64,000 nt of DNA from Sphingobacterium sp. R2 (GCF_040760075.1 NZ_CP142884.1:2976001-3040000), one strand, 5' to 3'; counted from the first letter of the stretch, positions 1-9,133 are shown. Notes: generated by a model from the sequence alone, not told the origin. Program-made: numbers and translations.

Positions 1-181
1 ATGACAAAATGTCTTCTTTTTGATTTAGATATTGAACATAGCTTGAGTTGTTTGTGCTAATCGCAACCACAGACAGCAGGTTTTTATTATTTATTTTTTT
101 ATTCAGAATTTACTTTAAAAAAGCGATTTTTGTAACATATAAATTTTGTGTAGATGTAGGCTTTTTAAATCGATAGGAGAT
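1..181. other. Left-edge intergenic region, no supported gene
   Basis: No gene can be supported here. A plus-strand frame open from base 1 encodes only 19 residues and stops at 58-60. A minus-strand frame is open from about 115 to the left edge but has no ATG; a GTG near 73 is its only plausible start. It could be the 5' end of a divergent gene outside the window. The last 10 bases hold AGGAGA (174-179), a plausible ribosome binding site for the downstream mgtE. Confidence 0.4.
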
Positions 182-1558
182 ATGGAAGAACTGGAAATGC
201 AGGTGAATCAAATAGAGCAATTAATAGCAAGTGAAGACCTTGTTGGGCTGGAAGAATTTTTGAATGAATTAAATATTTCAGAAGTAGAAGAGCTGATTGA
301 TGAGTTGCCCGAACATGGTCCGTTATTTATTGAATCATTAAATTTGAATCGCGCAGTAAACGTTTTTCGTATTCTGGATTTCCCTACTCAGAACAGGATT
401 TTTAAGAAGCTTTCTAAAGCGAAAATTAGTGCCTTAATTAACGAATTGCCTCCTGATGATCGGACTTCTTTTTTTTCTGAAATGAAGGACGATATAAAGC
501 ATCTAATTTTACTTTTACCACCCAAAGATCGTGTTGAAGCATTGGCTTTACTGGGATATCCGGAAGATAGTGTGGGGCGCTTGATGACGCCTGATTATAT
601 CACCGTAAAAGAGCATTGGAGTATCGAGCGAATACTGGGTCATATCAGGCGGTATGGAAGGGATTCAGAGACGATAGATGTATTGTATGTGATTGATGGT
701 GCGGGTAAGCTCGTTGATGATATACGGATCAAAGATGTATTGATGGCGGAGCCCGATACAGTGGTTGGGGAATTGATCGATCATCGCTTAATATCGCTCA
801 ATGCTTATGACCCGCAGGAGGAGGCAATCAACATCTTCCGGATGAATAATAGGGTGGCCTTGCCTGTTGTTGATGAACATGGCGTGATGTTGGGTATTGT
901 TACTGTTGATGATATTCTTTGGGTTGCCAACGAGGAGTATACCGAAGATATGCAGCGCATCGGGGGAACCGAGGCCTTAGATGAGCCCTATTTGGATGTA
1001 TCGATTAAGAACCTGGTGAAGAAGAGAGCCGGTTGGCTTATTGTACTTTTTCTTGGGCAACTTTTGACAGCGACAGTGATTGAACATTTTGAAGAGCAAA
1101 TGGCAAGTGCGATTATGTTATTTGCATTGATGCCGGTTATTATTTCCAGTGGTGGCAATAGTGGTTCGCAGGCGTCGACATTGATTATCCAGGCGATGGC
1201 TTTGGGGGAAGTTACGCTAGGCGACTGGTGGCGGGTGATGCGTAGGGAGATTATATCGGGCTTGCTCCTGGGACTTATTTTGGGTACATTAGGTTTTGTG
1301 CGGATTATGGCCTGGCAGTCTTTTGCGCATAGCTATGGTGAGTATTGGGTGTTGGTTGCATTAGTTATTTCGCTGTCTTTGGTTGGTGTTGTGCTCTGGG
1401 GATCTTTGATGGGGTCTATGTTGCCTTTTGTGATGAAACGGCTGGGAGCTGATCCTGCGAGCTCATCGGCACCCTTTGTATCGACTTTAGTTGATGTTAC
1501 TGGCTTATTGATTTATTTTAGTGTGGCTACGCTTATTTTGAAAGGTGTACTGCTTTAG
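182..1558 (+). CDS. mgtE: Magnesium transporter MgtE
   Basis: Inner-membrane Mg2+ channel/transporter of the MgtE family, 458 residues, close to the usual 450-470. In order it has the acidic helical N domain (about 10-110), a tandem CBS pair (about 120-250) that in characterised MgtE closes the pore when cytosolic Mg2+ is high, and a C-terminal five-helix membrane domain. The signature GGNSGSQAST lies at about 324-333 in the pore region. I chose ATG 182 over an upstream in-frame TTG because AGGAGA sits 3 bases ahead and the protein then starts with the acidic helix typical of the family. It stands alone ahead of the tRNA cluster, with no clear terminator after it. Family assignment is firm; transport of Co2+ as well as Mg2+ is possible. 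Confidence 0.95.
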   Translation: MEELEMQVNQIEQLIASEDLVGLEEFLNELNISEVEELIDELPEHGPLFIESLNLNRAVNVFRILDFPTQNRIFKKLSKAKISALINELPPDDRTSFFSEMKDDIKHLILLLPPKDRVEALALLGYPEDSVGRLMTPDYITVKEHWSIERILGHIRRYGRDSETIDVLYVIDGAGKLVDDIRIKDVLMAEPDTVVGELIDHRLISLNAYDPQEEAINIFRMNNRVALPVVDEHGVMLGIVTVDDILWVANEEYTEDMQRIGGTEALDEPYLDVSIKNLVKKRAGWLIVLFLGQLLTATVIEHFEEQMASAIMLFALMPVIISSGGNSGSQASTLIIQAMALGEVTLGDWWRVMRREIISGLLLGLILGTLGFVRIMAWQSFAHSYGEYWVLVALVISLSLVGVVLWGSLMGSMLPFVMKRLGADPASSSAPFVSTLVDVTGLLIYFSVATLILKGVLL

Positions 1559-1794
1559 GGGGTATTGATATTGATAGATATACCCTATTCATAGTCAGCA
1601 AAAGAACTATAAAGTTCGTTTTATAACCGGGAAAGGGGTTTTTTAAAGGGGAGTGGAAAAATAAAAATAAATTATTCTAATTGGAATTTAGGAAGTTGTA
1701 AAAAATGTGATCAAAAAATTTGTACTATTCTAATAATCTTCCGATACTTGCATCACGGAAACGCAATAGGGTCTCCGGAAAAATTGAAAAATAC

Positions 1795-1868
1795 TCCTGA
1801 ATAGCTCAGCAGGTTAGAGCATCTGACTGTTAATCAGAGGGTCGCTGGTTCGAGCCCAGCTTCAGGAG
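1795..1868 (+). tRNA. tRNA-Asn (GTT), copy 1
   Basis: 74-nt cloverleaf. Acceptor TCCTGAA pairs with TTCAGGA, discriminator G, anticodon loop CTGTTAA with anticodon GTT, T-loop TTCGAGC. CCA is not encoded. It is the first of three near-identical copies, and its D-loop is identical to that of copy 3. Confidence 0.96.
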
Positions 1869-1919
1869 CAAGTTAGTAACTTACATAACCGGAGTTATCT
1901 ATATTATTCAATTTTTTAT

Positions 1920-1993
1920 TCCTGAATAGCTCAGCCGGTTAGAGCATCTGACTGTTAATCAGAGGGTCGCTGGTTCGAGCCCAGCTTCAGGAG
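1920..1993 (+). tRNA. tRNA-Asn (GTT), copy 2
   Basis: Same 74-nt cloverleaf as the flanking copies, with a single A-to-C change in the D-loop (AGCCGG instead of AGCAGG). It lies 51 bp after copy 1 with no promoter match between them, so the two are probably co-transcribed. Anticodon GTT; CCA not encoded. Confidence 0.96.
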
Positions 1994-2012
1994 CAGCAAT
2001 GCAATAATTTTA

Positions 2013-2044
2013 TTTGCATAACAAATTAAAATGTACTACTTTTG
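2013..2044 (+). promoter_or_regulatory. Promoter for tRNA-Asn copy 3
   Basis: TTTG at 2013-2016, 20 bp spacer, then TACTTTTG at 2037-2044, an exact match to TAnnTTTG of the Bacteroidota primary sigma factor. The predicted start is near 2050, about 30 bases before the tRNA, so copy 3 can be transcribed on its own. Confidence 0.6.
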
Positions 2045-2080
2045 TACACTCAGTGGGAAAGAAATTTCTCGGAATTAAAT

Positions 2081-2154
2081 TCCTGAATAGCTCAGCAGGT
2101 TAGAGCATCTGACTGTTAATCAGAGGGTCGCTGGTTCGAGCCCAGCTTCAGGAG
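2081..2154 (+). tRNA. tRNA-Asn (GTT), copy 3
   Basis: 74-nt cloverleaf identical to copy 1 (acceptor TCCTGAA/TTCAGGA, anticodon GTT, CCA not encoded). It has its own promoter match upstream and a rho-independent terminator starting 9 bases after its end. Confidence 0.96.
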
Positions 2155-2162
2155 CAATATTT

Positions 2163-2188
2163 AAACCGGCTTTATGCCGGTTTTTTTT
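2163..2188 (+). terminator. Terminator of the tRNA-Asn cluster
   Basis: Perfect 8-bp stem AAACCGGC/GCCGGTTT with a 5-nt loop, followed by a run of T. It lies between the last tRNA and the PfkB kinase gene. Confidence 0.8.
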
Positions 2189-2212
2189 GTTTACCATGCT
2201 TATAAAAAAACT

Positions 2213-3127
2213 ATGAGTTTAGTAATTATTGGTACGGTGGCTTTCGATACTATCGAGACGCCGTTCGGTAAAACTGACAAAATTCTAGGTGGTGCCGGTA
2301 CATTCGCGAGTCTGGCGGCATCCTATCTGTGTGATCAAATCAGGTTGGTCAGCGTTGTTGGAGAAGATTTTGGAAACAACTATCTTGATCTTATCAAGAA
2401 CCGGGGTATAGATGTAACGGGCATTCAGGTAATAAATGGTGGTAAAACTTTTTATTGGTCGGGCAGATATCATAATGATATGAATAGCCGCGATACCTTA
2501 GCTACAGACTTAAATGTATTGGCTGAATTTGATCCAATTATTCCAGAGAGCTACCAGGATTGTGAATATCTTCTCTTGGGTAACCTTACCCCTCAAATAC
2601 AGTTAACCACCTTGGCGCGCTTTAAACATAAGCCAAAGTTAGTTGTGCTCGATACAATGAACTACTGGATGAATGTTGCGATGGATGACTTAAGAAAGGT
2701 TCTTCTGATGGTTGATGTCTTAGCTATAAATGATTCAGAAGCCAGACAACTATCTGGCGAGTATTCCCTTGTTAAGGCAGCAAAAGTTATTTTGGAAATG
2801 GGGCCGCGCTATTTAATTATTAAAAAGGGTGAGCATGGTGCACTTTTGTTCGGTGAGAATCAGATCTTTTCTGCTCCGGCGCTTCCATTAGCAGATGTGT
2901 TTGATCCAACTGGCGCAGGTGATTCTTTTGCAGGAGGTTTTATTGGATATCTGGCGAAAGTAAAAAGCGTAAACTTTACAAATATGAAGAACGCCTTGAT
3001 TTTCGGTTCTGCACTGGCTTCATTTTGTGTAGAGAAATTTGGAACAGATCGCTTGGTTAATCTCACTCAAGAGGACATACAAAAGCGATTGAACGCTTTT
3101 GTAGCGCTATCTCAGTTTAATTTATAA
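2213..3127 (+). CDS. PfkB/ribokinase-family sugar kinase
   Basis: Cytosolic carbohydrate or nucleoside kinase of the ribokinase fold, 304 residues. The N-terminal GTVAFD and the GGAGTFASLAA substrate-side motif (about residues 25-37) match PfkB signature 1. The C-terminal DPTGAGDSFAGG is signature 2, with the catalytic Asp at about 237 and the anion hole in GAGD. ATG 2213 is chosen because an upstream in-frame extension runs back into the tRNA terminator hairpin. The substrate cannot be read from sequence: adenosine, ribose, fructose and 2-keto-3-deoxygluconate kinases all share this fold, and the neighbours give no sugar context. Confidence 0.88.
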   Translation: MSLVIIGTVAFDTIETPFGKTDKILGGAGTFASLAASYLCDQIRLVSVVGEDFGNNYLDLIKNRGIDVTGIQVINGGKTFYWSGRYHNDMNSRDTLATDLNVLAEFDPIIPESYQDCEYLLLGNLTPQIQLTTLARFKHKPKLVVLDTMNYWMNVAMDDLRKVLLMVDVLAINDSEARQLSGEYSLVKAAKVILEMGPRYLIIKKGEHGALLFGENQIFSAPALPLADVFDPTGAGDSFAGGFIGYLAKVKSVNFTNMKNALIFGSALASFCVEKFGTDRLVNLTQEDIQKRLNAFVALSQFNL

Positions 3128-3130
3128 TCA

Positions 3131-3376
3131 TCATTTATCTTTTAATTTTCCAATAATTTGGAATTTTAAAAATACAGTTTCTGAATGAGGAGCGTCTTGA
3201 AGCTCCTCAGTTAGATCTTGCCCTGCCCAGTGCTCGTAATGCATTCCATTTTTCCACAATCTACTTTTGCCCACATCATAAATGTAGCCACGGTAGGCAA
3301 CCCAGATCTGCGGTTTGTCGCAACCGTTGCGTAAAGCTAATTGACTTTTGCTATATTCTAATAATTCCTCTGCCAT
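3131..3376 (-). CDS. Small cytochrome b5-like heme/steroid-binding protein
   Basis: 81-residue single-domain protein resembling the bacterial cytochrome b5-like heme/steroid-binding family. Visible family features are IWVAYRGYIYDV (about 24-35), MHYEHWAGQDLT (45-56) and APHS (62-65), with His46, His49 and His64 as candidate heme ligands. There is no signal peptide or membrane anchor, so it should be soluble and cytosolic. It lies downstream of the ECF sigma factor on the same strand (31-bp gap) and converges with the PfkB kinase with only 3 bp between them. The electron-transfer partner is unknown. Confidence 0.75.
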   Translation of the reverse strand: MAEELLEYSKSQLALRNGCDKPQIWVAYRGYIYDVGKSRLWKNGMHYEHWAGQDLTEELQDAPHSETVFLKFQIIGKLKDK

Positions 3377-3407
3377 TAGTGATGTTGAGTTGGCGAAGAT
3401 ATAAAAA

Positions 3408-3917
3408 CTAGGCTACTTTATACGACGATAGCGATTTTTTCATTAATTTTCTGGCAACATGTATTCGTGTCTTTACTGTTCCAATAGGGATATTCAGGTG
3501 TTCAGATATCTCATGATATTTAAAACCTTCAAAGTAAAGTGTAAAGGGGATGTAATACTCTTCGGAAAGATTTGATAATGCTTCATGAATGTCCTGCATC
3601 ACAAATTTACTTTCTCCTTGATTGGCGGAAGCAGACGAGAGGAGGTTTGCATTAGAAATATCTTCATCTTTTGTGATAAAGGAGTTTGTTTTTACAATAC
3701 GTCTATAGTTATTAATAAATGTATTTTTCATGATGGTATACAGCCATCCTTTTAAATTTGTACCTTCTCTAAAATTTTTAAAATAGGTTACAGCTTTCAG
3801 AATTGTATCCTGAACGAGATCGTTTGCATCTTCGTAATCGCTGGTAAAATTTCTGGCGTACAGTTTTAATGAGTCGGATTGCTCAATCACCATGGTGTCA
3901 AATTCATTCTTAGTCAT
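3408..3917 (-). CDS. ECF-type RNA polymerase sigma factor
   Basis: 169-residue sigma-70-family factor with only regions 2 and 4, as in ECF sigmas. Region 2 (about 10-80) includes DANDLVQDTILKA and the GWLYTIMKN segment for the -10 element and core binding. Region 4 (about 110-160) carries the helix-turn-helix YHEISEHLNIPIGTVKTRI. Unlike many Bacteroidota ECF genes it has no anti-sigma/FecR gene or TonB receptor beside it, so it is probably not a SusCD-linked sigma. The 261-bp upstream gap may hold its promoter, but I see no clear one. Confidence 0.9.
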   Translation of the reverse strand: MTKNEFDTMVIEQSDSLKLYARNFTSDYEDANDLVQDTILKAVTYFKNFREGTNLKGWLYTIMKNTFINNYRRIVKTNSFITKDEDISNANLLSSASANQGESKFVMQDIHEALSNLSEEYYIPFTLYFEGFKYHEISEHLNIPIGTVKTRIHVARKLMKKSLSSYKVA

Positions 3918-4178
3918 AGCTTAATGAATTATAACTGTTCTTTTTACAAAACAGTAAGTTTATAAAATCAGGTTCATAAAGTATGAGGCAAATAATGCGC
4001 CAAAAATTGTAAAATAGAATTTGTTAATATAATTTTAAGGTTATTTTAAGGCAGATAAGACAGTTTTAAGACTAACTTTAAGTAAATAAAATTAGCTAAA
4101 AGTGATTCTGTAGCCCTATGGAGCGTTTTTGGAGTCACTTTTTACTTGTGAAAAGTTTACGCGAATTAATTAACGGTT

Positions 4179-5195
4179 TTATAACAAATTAACCTCACGC
4201 TCTAGCGTAACGCCAAATTTGTTGGCTACGTCGCTTATAATATGTTCCGACAGCTGGTAAATTTCCTGTCCACTAGCGCTTTGTCTATTTATTAGTACAA
4301 GAGCCTGATTTTTCCATACACCTGCTTGTCCATATTCCTTTCCTTTCCAACCACATTGTTCGATTAACCATCCTGCAGCTAATTTTGTTTCATTATTGGG
4401 CATTGGATAGTGCGGAATAGTTGGGTATTCTTTTTGGAGCGTAGCGAAGAATGATTCAGTTACTATGGGATTTTTAAAAAAACTTCCTGCATTTCCGACG
4501 GTACTGGGGTCGGGCAGCTTTTCCACGCGTATTTTGGAGACAACGGTTGCAATATCGGCAATAGTTGGATTGGTTATATTTTCTTTATCAAGCTCTGCTT
4601 CTATTGCGCCATAACTTGTGTTAAGATGAGGGGTTAAGCTGAGTTTATAGGTTACTTGAGTGATAATAAACCGGCCCTTATGTGCTGTTTTAAAGATACT
4701 GTCCCTATAGGAAAAATAGCAATCTTCCTTCTGGAATAGTACAAACCTACCTGTATGTGTATCAAAAGCCTGGCATTCGTGAAAGATATACATTAACTCT
4801 GTCCCATATGCACCTATATTTTGAACGGGGGAGGCGCCTACAGTGCCAGGAATCAGCGCCATGTTTTCAACACCAGCGTAATTATGCTCAATGCAATACC
4901 AGACGAAGTCGTTCCAGATTTCTCCAGCTTGCGCTGTTACATAGACATCGTTGCCATCAGTTTTTGACTGTATGCCCTTGCTTGTCATGCGGATAATATA
5001 TCCCTCGAAAGCTTTGGTGAACAAAACATTGCTTCCAGCTCCCAGAACAAAAAAATTGTCTTTGAAAATGTTGTTTTTAAAAATTTCGGTCAATGTTTCA
5101 TTATCCTTCACTTCAATGAGAAAATTTGCCTTTTCCTCTATTCCAAACGTATTGAAAGGTTTTAAAGAAATATTCGATTGAACGTTTAACTCCAT
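4179..5195 (-). CDS. murB: UDP-N-acetylenolpyruvoylglucosamine reductase MurB
   Basis: FAD enzyme that reduces UDP-GlcNAc-enolpyruvate to UDP-MurNAc with NADPH, the second committed step of peptidoglycan synthesis; cytosolic. 338 residues, matching the type I (E. coli-like) enzyme. Seen: LGAGSNVLF, the FAD-binding IPGTVGASPVQNIGAYG (about 115-131), SYRDSIFK (162-169), GSFFKNP with the proton-donor Ser at about 238, and a C-terminal LEREV whose Glu (about 334) matches the catalytic Glu of the family. A start 48 bases upstream is in frame, but the MELN start gives the usual length. It is divergent from the TetR gene, 104 bp away. Confidence 0.95.
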   Translation of the reverse strand: MELNVQSNISLKPFNTFGIEEKANFLIEVKDNETLTEIFKNNIFKDNFFVLGAGSNVLFTKAFEGYIIRMTSKGIQSKTDGNDVYVTAQAGEIWNDFVWYCIEHNYAGVENMALIPGTVGASPVQNIGAYGTELMYIFHECQAFDTHTGRFVLFQKEDCYFSYRDSIFKTAHKGRFIITQVTYKLSLTPHLNTSYGAIEAELDKENITNPTIADIATVVSKIRVEKLPDPSTVGNAGSFFKNPIVTESFFATLQKEYPTIPHYPMPNNETKLAAGWLIEQCGWKGKEYGQAGVWKNQALVLINRQSASGQEIYQLSEHIISDVANKFGVTLEREVNLL

Positions 5196-5299
5196 ATTGA
5201 CTTTAATTTTCAGAAATTCAAAAAAATCAGCTATCTTTAGCATGATAATCGGTAAAGATAGTATAAACCGTTTATTTTACGATAAAAAATATAAGTTTA

Positions 5300-5914
5300 A
5301 TGGGTAATGCAGATGTAAAAAGAATCAAAATTCTAGAAGCTGCGACAAGGCGCTTTGCACACTTCGGAATGGCTAAGACAACGATGTCGGAAATAGCCAA
5401 AGATCTCAATTTTTCAAAAGCATTGCTATACTACTATTTTCCAGACAAAAATAGCTTATATTCTGCTGTCTTCGAATATGTAATTGATAAAATGATCGAA
5501 GATCTGGAGGTCGTGATAGGGAAGGGAGGCGACTTCGAGGAAATCATGATGTACTCCATTGATATGCGTGTCAAAATTATCAATCAATATTATAATTTGT
5601 TTGAATATACCATGAAGATGGTGAAAGAACTCCCCGACGAATTGGAGCAGGTGTTTAAAGAATCTTATCTTCGGGAAGTTGAAATTATTGAGAAGATTCT
5701 GAAGATCGGTATTGATGCTGGAGAAATACAGGTTGAAGATATCAATGAAACGGCCAGAATTCTTTTATACTCGCTGTTCGGTATGCGTATGGGCATACTG
5801 AAGGATATGAAAAATATGCTATTTCCCACAAAAGAGGAATTCGATCATATCCTGAGTTTACAAAAGAAAATGATGAAAATCTTCTTAAATGGCTTACGGT
5901 TTCAGGCTAAGTAA
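5300..5914 (+). CDS. TetR/AcrR-family transcriptional regulator
   Basis: 204-residue one-component repressor. The N-terminal TetR helix-turn-helix spans about 8-55, with TTMSEIAKDLNFSKALLYYY and the following FPDKNSLY segment. The all-helical C-terminal domain would bind an unknown ligand. It is transcribed away from murB, and its last 8 bases overlap the end of the convergent YpdA-like gene. Its target is not visible: no efflux operon lies alongside. Autoregulation in the murB-tetR gap is possible, but I found no clear dyad. Confidence 0.9.
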   Translation: MGNADVKRIKILEAATRRFAHFGMAKTTMSEIAKDLNFSKALLYYYFPDKNSLYSAVFEYVIDKMIEDLEVVIGKGGDFEEIMMYSIDMRVKIINQYYNLFEYTMKMVKELPDELEQVFKESYLREVEIIEKILKIGIDAGEIQVEDINETARILLYSLFGMRMGILKDMKNMLFPTKEEFDHILSLQKKMMKIFLNGLRFQAK

Positions 5915-6890
5915 GTGTTGATTGAAGAATGTGTCCGATAATCTGTTTGGCATGTATTCGTGAATTTTCAATAAACCATAGGTGGGTATTTAAGCCACCA
6001 CAAACAACGCCTGCTAGATAGATTCCCGCTACATTTGTTTCCATCGTGTCTTCATTATGACTTGGAATACAAGGTGCTTCTAGGGGAATGTCAATCCCGA
6101 TCTTTTTCAAAAAATCAAAATTGGGTCGATAGCCCGTTAAAGCCAGCACAAAGTCATTTTCGATTTCGATAGTACCATTTGGGGTTTGGATATACGCGGA
6201 GGTCGGTGTTACTTCGGTCAAGCAGCTATTATAATAGACATCAATTTCCCCTGCAGCAATTCGATTTTCAATATCTGGTCTTACCCAGTATTTTACCCGA
6301 TGACTGATTGCGCTGCCACGGATGACCAAAGATACTTGAGCTCCTTTTCGAAAAGTTTCAAGCGCAGCATCAATAGATGAATTACTAGCGCCAACAACAA
6401 TTACCTTTTGACTGCTATAATAATGCGGGTCATCATAATAGTGCCTGACTTTGGGAAGTTCTTCGCCCGGAATATTGAGCAACATCGGAATGTCGTAAAA
6501 GCCGGTCGCAATAATGATTTTTTTGCTCAAATACATCCTTTTATTGCTGGTAACCAAAAAACCGGATCCTTGCTGTTTGATGTCAAGTACTTCTTCGAAG
6601 AGGTGTGTATCTAGGTTGAACTTTTGTTGTATGCGTCTGTAATACTCCAAAGCCTCCATCCGTCTGGGCTTAGGATTGGTTGTTACAAAAGGAATATCTC
6701 CAATTTCTAATCTTTCGGAGGAAGAGAAAAAAGTCATATTCTGGGGATAATTATAAAGAGAATTAACCAAACAGCCTTTTTCAAGGATAAGATAATTTAA
6801 ATTTGATTCTTTCGCTTCTAGGGCACAAGCTAAGCCAATTGGCCCGCCGCCAACTATAATCAGGTCGTACTGTGTCATGCTATCACTCAT
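5907..6890 (-). CDS. ypdA: YpdA-family FAD/NAD(P)-binding reductase (putative bacillithiol disulfide reductase)
   Basis: 327-residue flavoprotein related to thioredoxin reductase but without its CxxC. It has the FAD Rossmann motif DLIIVGGGPIGLACALEA (from residue 9), the YpdA-type segment NYPQNMTFFSSSERLEIGD, and a second dinucleotide site VIVVGASNSSIDAA (about 163-176). In Firmicutes YpdA (Bdr) reduces bacillithiol disulfide with NADPH; many Bacteroidota also make bacillithiol, so the same role is inferred. No bsh biosynthesis gene lies in the window. ATG 6878 (MTQYDL) is an alternative start. Confidence 0.85.
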   Translation of the reverse strand: MSDSMTQYDLIIVGGGPIGLACALEAKESNLNYLILEKGCLVNSLYNYPQNMTFFSSSERLEIGDIPFVTTNPKPRRMEALEYYRRIQQKFNLDTHLFEEVLDIKQQGSGFLVTSNKRMYLSKKIIIATGFYDIPMLLNIPGEELPKVRHYYDDPHYYSSQKVIVVGASNSSIDAALETFRKGAQVSLVIRGSAISHRVKYWVRPDIENRIAAGEIDVYYNSCLTEVTPTSAYIQTPNGTIEIENDFVLALTGYRPNFDFLKKIGIDIPLEAPCIPSHNEDTMETNVAGIYLAGVVCGGLNTHLWFIENSRIHAKQIIGHILQSTLT

Positions 6891-6921
6891 GATGTAAATG
6901 TCGATAATTTTATAGAATAAA

Positions 6922-9114
6922 TCAGCTTAAAGCCTTTTGCAGATCATTTTCTGACATTGCTGTGCTTTTGGCGTGGAGATCCTGAACAATTTTATGTAAA
7001 TCTTGAGCAATTTTACCTAAAAACTCTAATTGCTCGTTCAGGAGCTGTCCATCTACTGAACTGGTGTTTGTATGGGCAAATCGGTCATTTGGAATCTCGA
7101 TGATCAGAGGAACGAATTCCTTGGTACTATCTTCAGAATGTAGCAGTTGAATGGATTGTTCAAGTGAACTTAAGATTTTTCGGATTGCCCGAACATGGTC
7201 CTTATTGATATAATTATTGTCCATTTCGTCAAGATGGTTCATTAAGGTCACCGAGAAAGAAGCCAAAATATGGTTGAATATGACGAATTTATTCACTTCC
7301 TTCGTATATTTTTGACGTTTTTTTGGTTCCGTCAGCATCCGTTGGAATGTAGAACCCATATTGGCTGTTTCTACATAGACAGCCTTGCGGGTCAATTTAT
7401 AATCGGTGACGGAAGGTGCTTGACCTGCAATTTCTTTCAATGCCTGAACAATGTAATTGTAGTTGGCGATAAGTAGCTTACGCATGGATTCCTTGACTTG
7501 CATGCTTTCCCAATTTGGGAAAATAACATAGCTGGATAGAAACGCGATCATACCACCTATAAATGTATCCAATATTCTTTCTTTTGTGACATCCAAGGTA
7601 TTGGCACTGACAAAGCTCAGCATAATCAATACATAGGGTGTCATAAAAAGTACGGCAATAACATAATTAACTCGGAACAAGCTGTATGCCGTTAGAAAAA
7701 AGAATACCAACAGTACGAATAGCACAGTGGGATCATGAATGGTTAAGAGTATAAAGGCTCCTATGAGCCCACCTATTGTGGTTCCGATAAGCCGTTGAAT
7801 ATTTCGCTCTTTTGTGAGTCCAAAGCCAGGCTTTAAGATCACCATAATCGTGAGCAGGATCCAGTACACATTGTTGGTGATATTGGTTACTTCAAACACA
7901 TAATAAGTGATCGACATGACAATTGCCATCCGGCAGGCATGTCGAAATATAGTCGATTTTAAAGTAAGGTTTTCACGAAACTTTTTTAAATCGATTGGGG
8001 AGCTCTGGACAAAACGTTTTGCATCATCAATTTCTTTGCGTTTGACATCATCCGGCTGTAGATGTGAGTAGCCGTATATATTTCTGATTCGACGAACGAG
8101 ATCGCGCAAATTGATTAATACTTTGCGTAATGCGAACGTGCTGTACTGTTGGTTTCGATCCAGCTGATCGATCTTAGCATGAAGACGGCTGAGATCTGTG
8201 TCGAAATCATATAAGGGTTTAGGCTGTGTATTTGTATTGAGCTGATAGGCTAAATTGTCAAGCTCGTTGGTGTATTTTAAGATCACATTTTTGAAATCTT
8301 CTAAGATTCCCGTGGGGCCAAAGCGCTCACTGATGGCGTTATAATCATAATGCGCTGCCATACTTTGCTCAAAGAGGTCGACGATATCATTGAAAACGAG
8401 TGTTAGGTAGCGTCCTACTTTCGTGGTATCTTTAATCGATCGTTTACTTTGAAACAATACATCCCGTAAGTTTTCCTGATGCTGGTTTACTTCAACTTGT
8501 TTGTCAATAAGCTTCAGGTAATTTTTGTCATTATCGATTTTGGCATCGTAAAAATTAGCTTTCAACCGGATGTAATCTGCGACATAACGGATCGTTTCGG
8601 ACAGTTCCTGTTCAGCCAACCGGTAAGGACGAACCTGGGTAATGGAAAGACTGATGGCGATATACCATAATCCTCCTAATGTATAAAAGCCTAAATAATT
8701 GATGGCTTCTGCGATGGGGTAGTGAATCTGTACATGAATCAACATCATCAGAATACACATGAGGCCCACATTGGCAGCTCTGCTATTGAATACTGCAAAC
8801 ATAGCGAATATAAAGCAGGCCATGCCGATAAATATTGCTAGTAGATATACATTTTGATTAACTACATTGGTCAGAATAAAAGTTAGTGTAGTCAAAATTG
8901 CTCCCGCAATCATCCCTTTCCTTCTGTGGCTGGGGGCTCCCGGTGTATCGGAAAGGCCCACTAGAAGGGCGCCCAAGGAAACGATTGTTCCATTGGTAAA
9001 CTGTCCGAAAGTAGCAAATATAAGGACAGGCACGATACATCCAATAGTGATTCGGAGTCCATCAGCAAAATATTGGCTGTAGAAAAAACTTTTTATTTCT
9101 TGTGTCTGTTTCAT
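6922..9114 (-). CDS. FUSC-family (YccS/YhfK-like) inner membrane protein
   Basis: 730-residue polytopic protein with two hydrophobic bundles of about six helices (about 15-175 and 395-530), each followed by a helical cytosolic segment, the layout of the FUSC/YccS/YhfK family related to aromatic-acid exporters and plant aluminium-activated channels. The conserved stretch TTIGGLIGAFIL lies in the second bundle. I chose the MKQTQE start because the longer in-frame start (9150) would lie upstream of an exact TAnnTTTG box at 9126-9133. It has no membrane-fusion partner beside it, so the exported substrate is unknown. Confidence 0.85.
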   Translation of the reverse strand: MKQTQEIKSFFYSQYFADGLRITIGCIVPVLIFATFGQFTNGTIVSLGALLVGLSDTPGAPSHRRKGMIAGAILTTLTFILTNVVNQNVYLLAIFIGMACFIFAMFAVFNSRAANVGLMCILMMLIHVQIHYPIAEAINYLGFYTLGGLWYIAISLSITQVRPYRLAEQELSETIRYVADYIRLKANFYDAKIDNDKNYLKLIDKQVEVNQHQENLRDVLFQSKRSIKDTTKVGRYLTLVFNDIVDLFEQSMAAHYDYNAISERFGPTGILEDFKNVILKYTNELDNLAYQLNTNTQPKPLYDFDTDLSRLHAKIDQLDRNQQYSTFALRKVLINLRDLVRRIRNIYGYSHLQPDDVKRKEIDDAKRFVQSSPIDLKKFRENLTLKSTIFRHACRMAIVMSITYYVFEVTNITNNVYWILLTIMVILKPGFGLTKERNIQRLIGTTIGGLIGAFILLTIHDPTVLFVLLVFFFLTAYSLFRVNYVIAVLFMTPYVLIMLSFVSANTLDVTKERILDTFIGGMIAFLSSYVIFPNWESMQVKESMRKLLIANYNYIVQALKEIAGQAPSVTDYKLTRKAVYVETANMGSTFQRMLTEPKKRQKYTKEVNKFVIFNHILASFSVTLMNHLDEMDNNYINKDHVRAIRKILSSLEQSIQLLHSEDSTKEFVPLIIEIPNDRFAHTNTSSVDGQLLNEQLEFLGKIAQDLHKIVQDLHAKSTAMSENDLQKALS

Positions 9115-9125
9115 AATGTATAGTA

Positions 9126-9133
9126 CAAACTTA
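9126..9133 (-). promoter_or_regulatory. -7 promoter box of the FUSC gene
   Basis: Minus-strand TAAGTTTG, an exact TAnnTTTG match ending 11 bases before ATG 9114. It implies a leader of only about 5-8 nt and decides the start codon, since the longer start lies upstream of the box. The -33 element is weak. Confidence 0.5.

Noticed and set aside
1..60. Short plus-strand frame starting with a HAD-like pattern (LLFDLD)
   Set aside because: Only 19 residues before a stop, with no upstream sequence to support it; HAD motif I alone is too common by chance.
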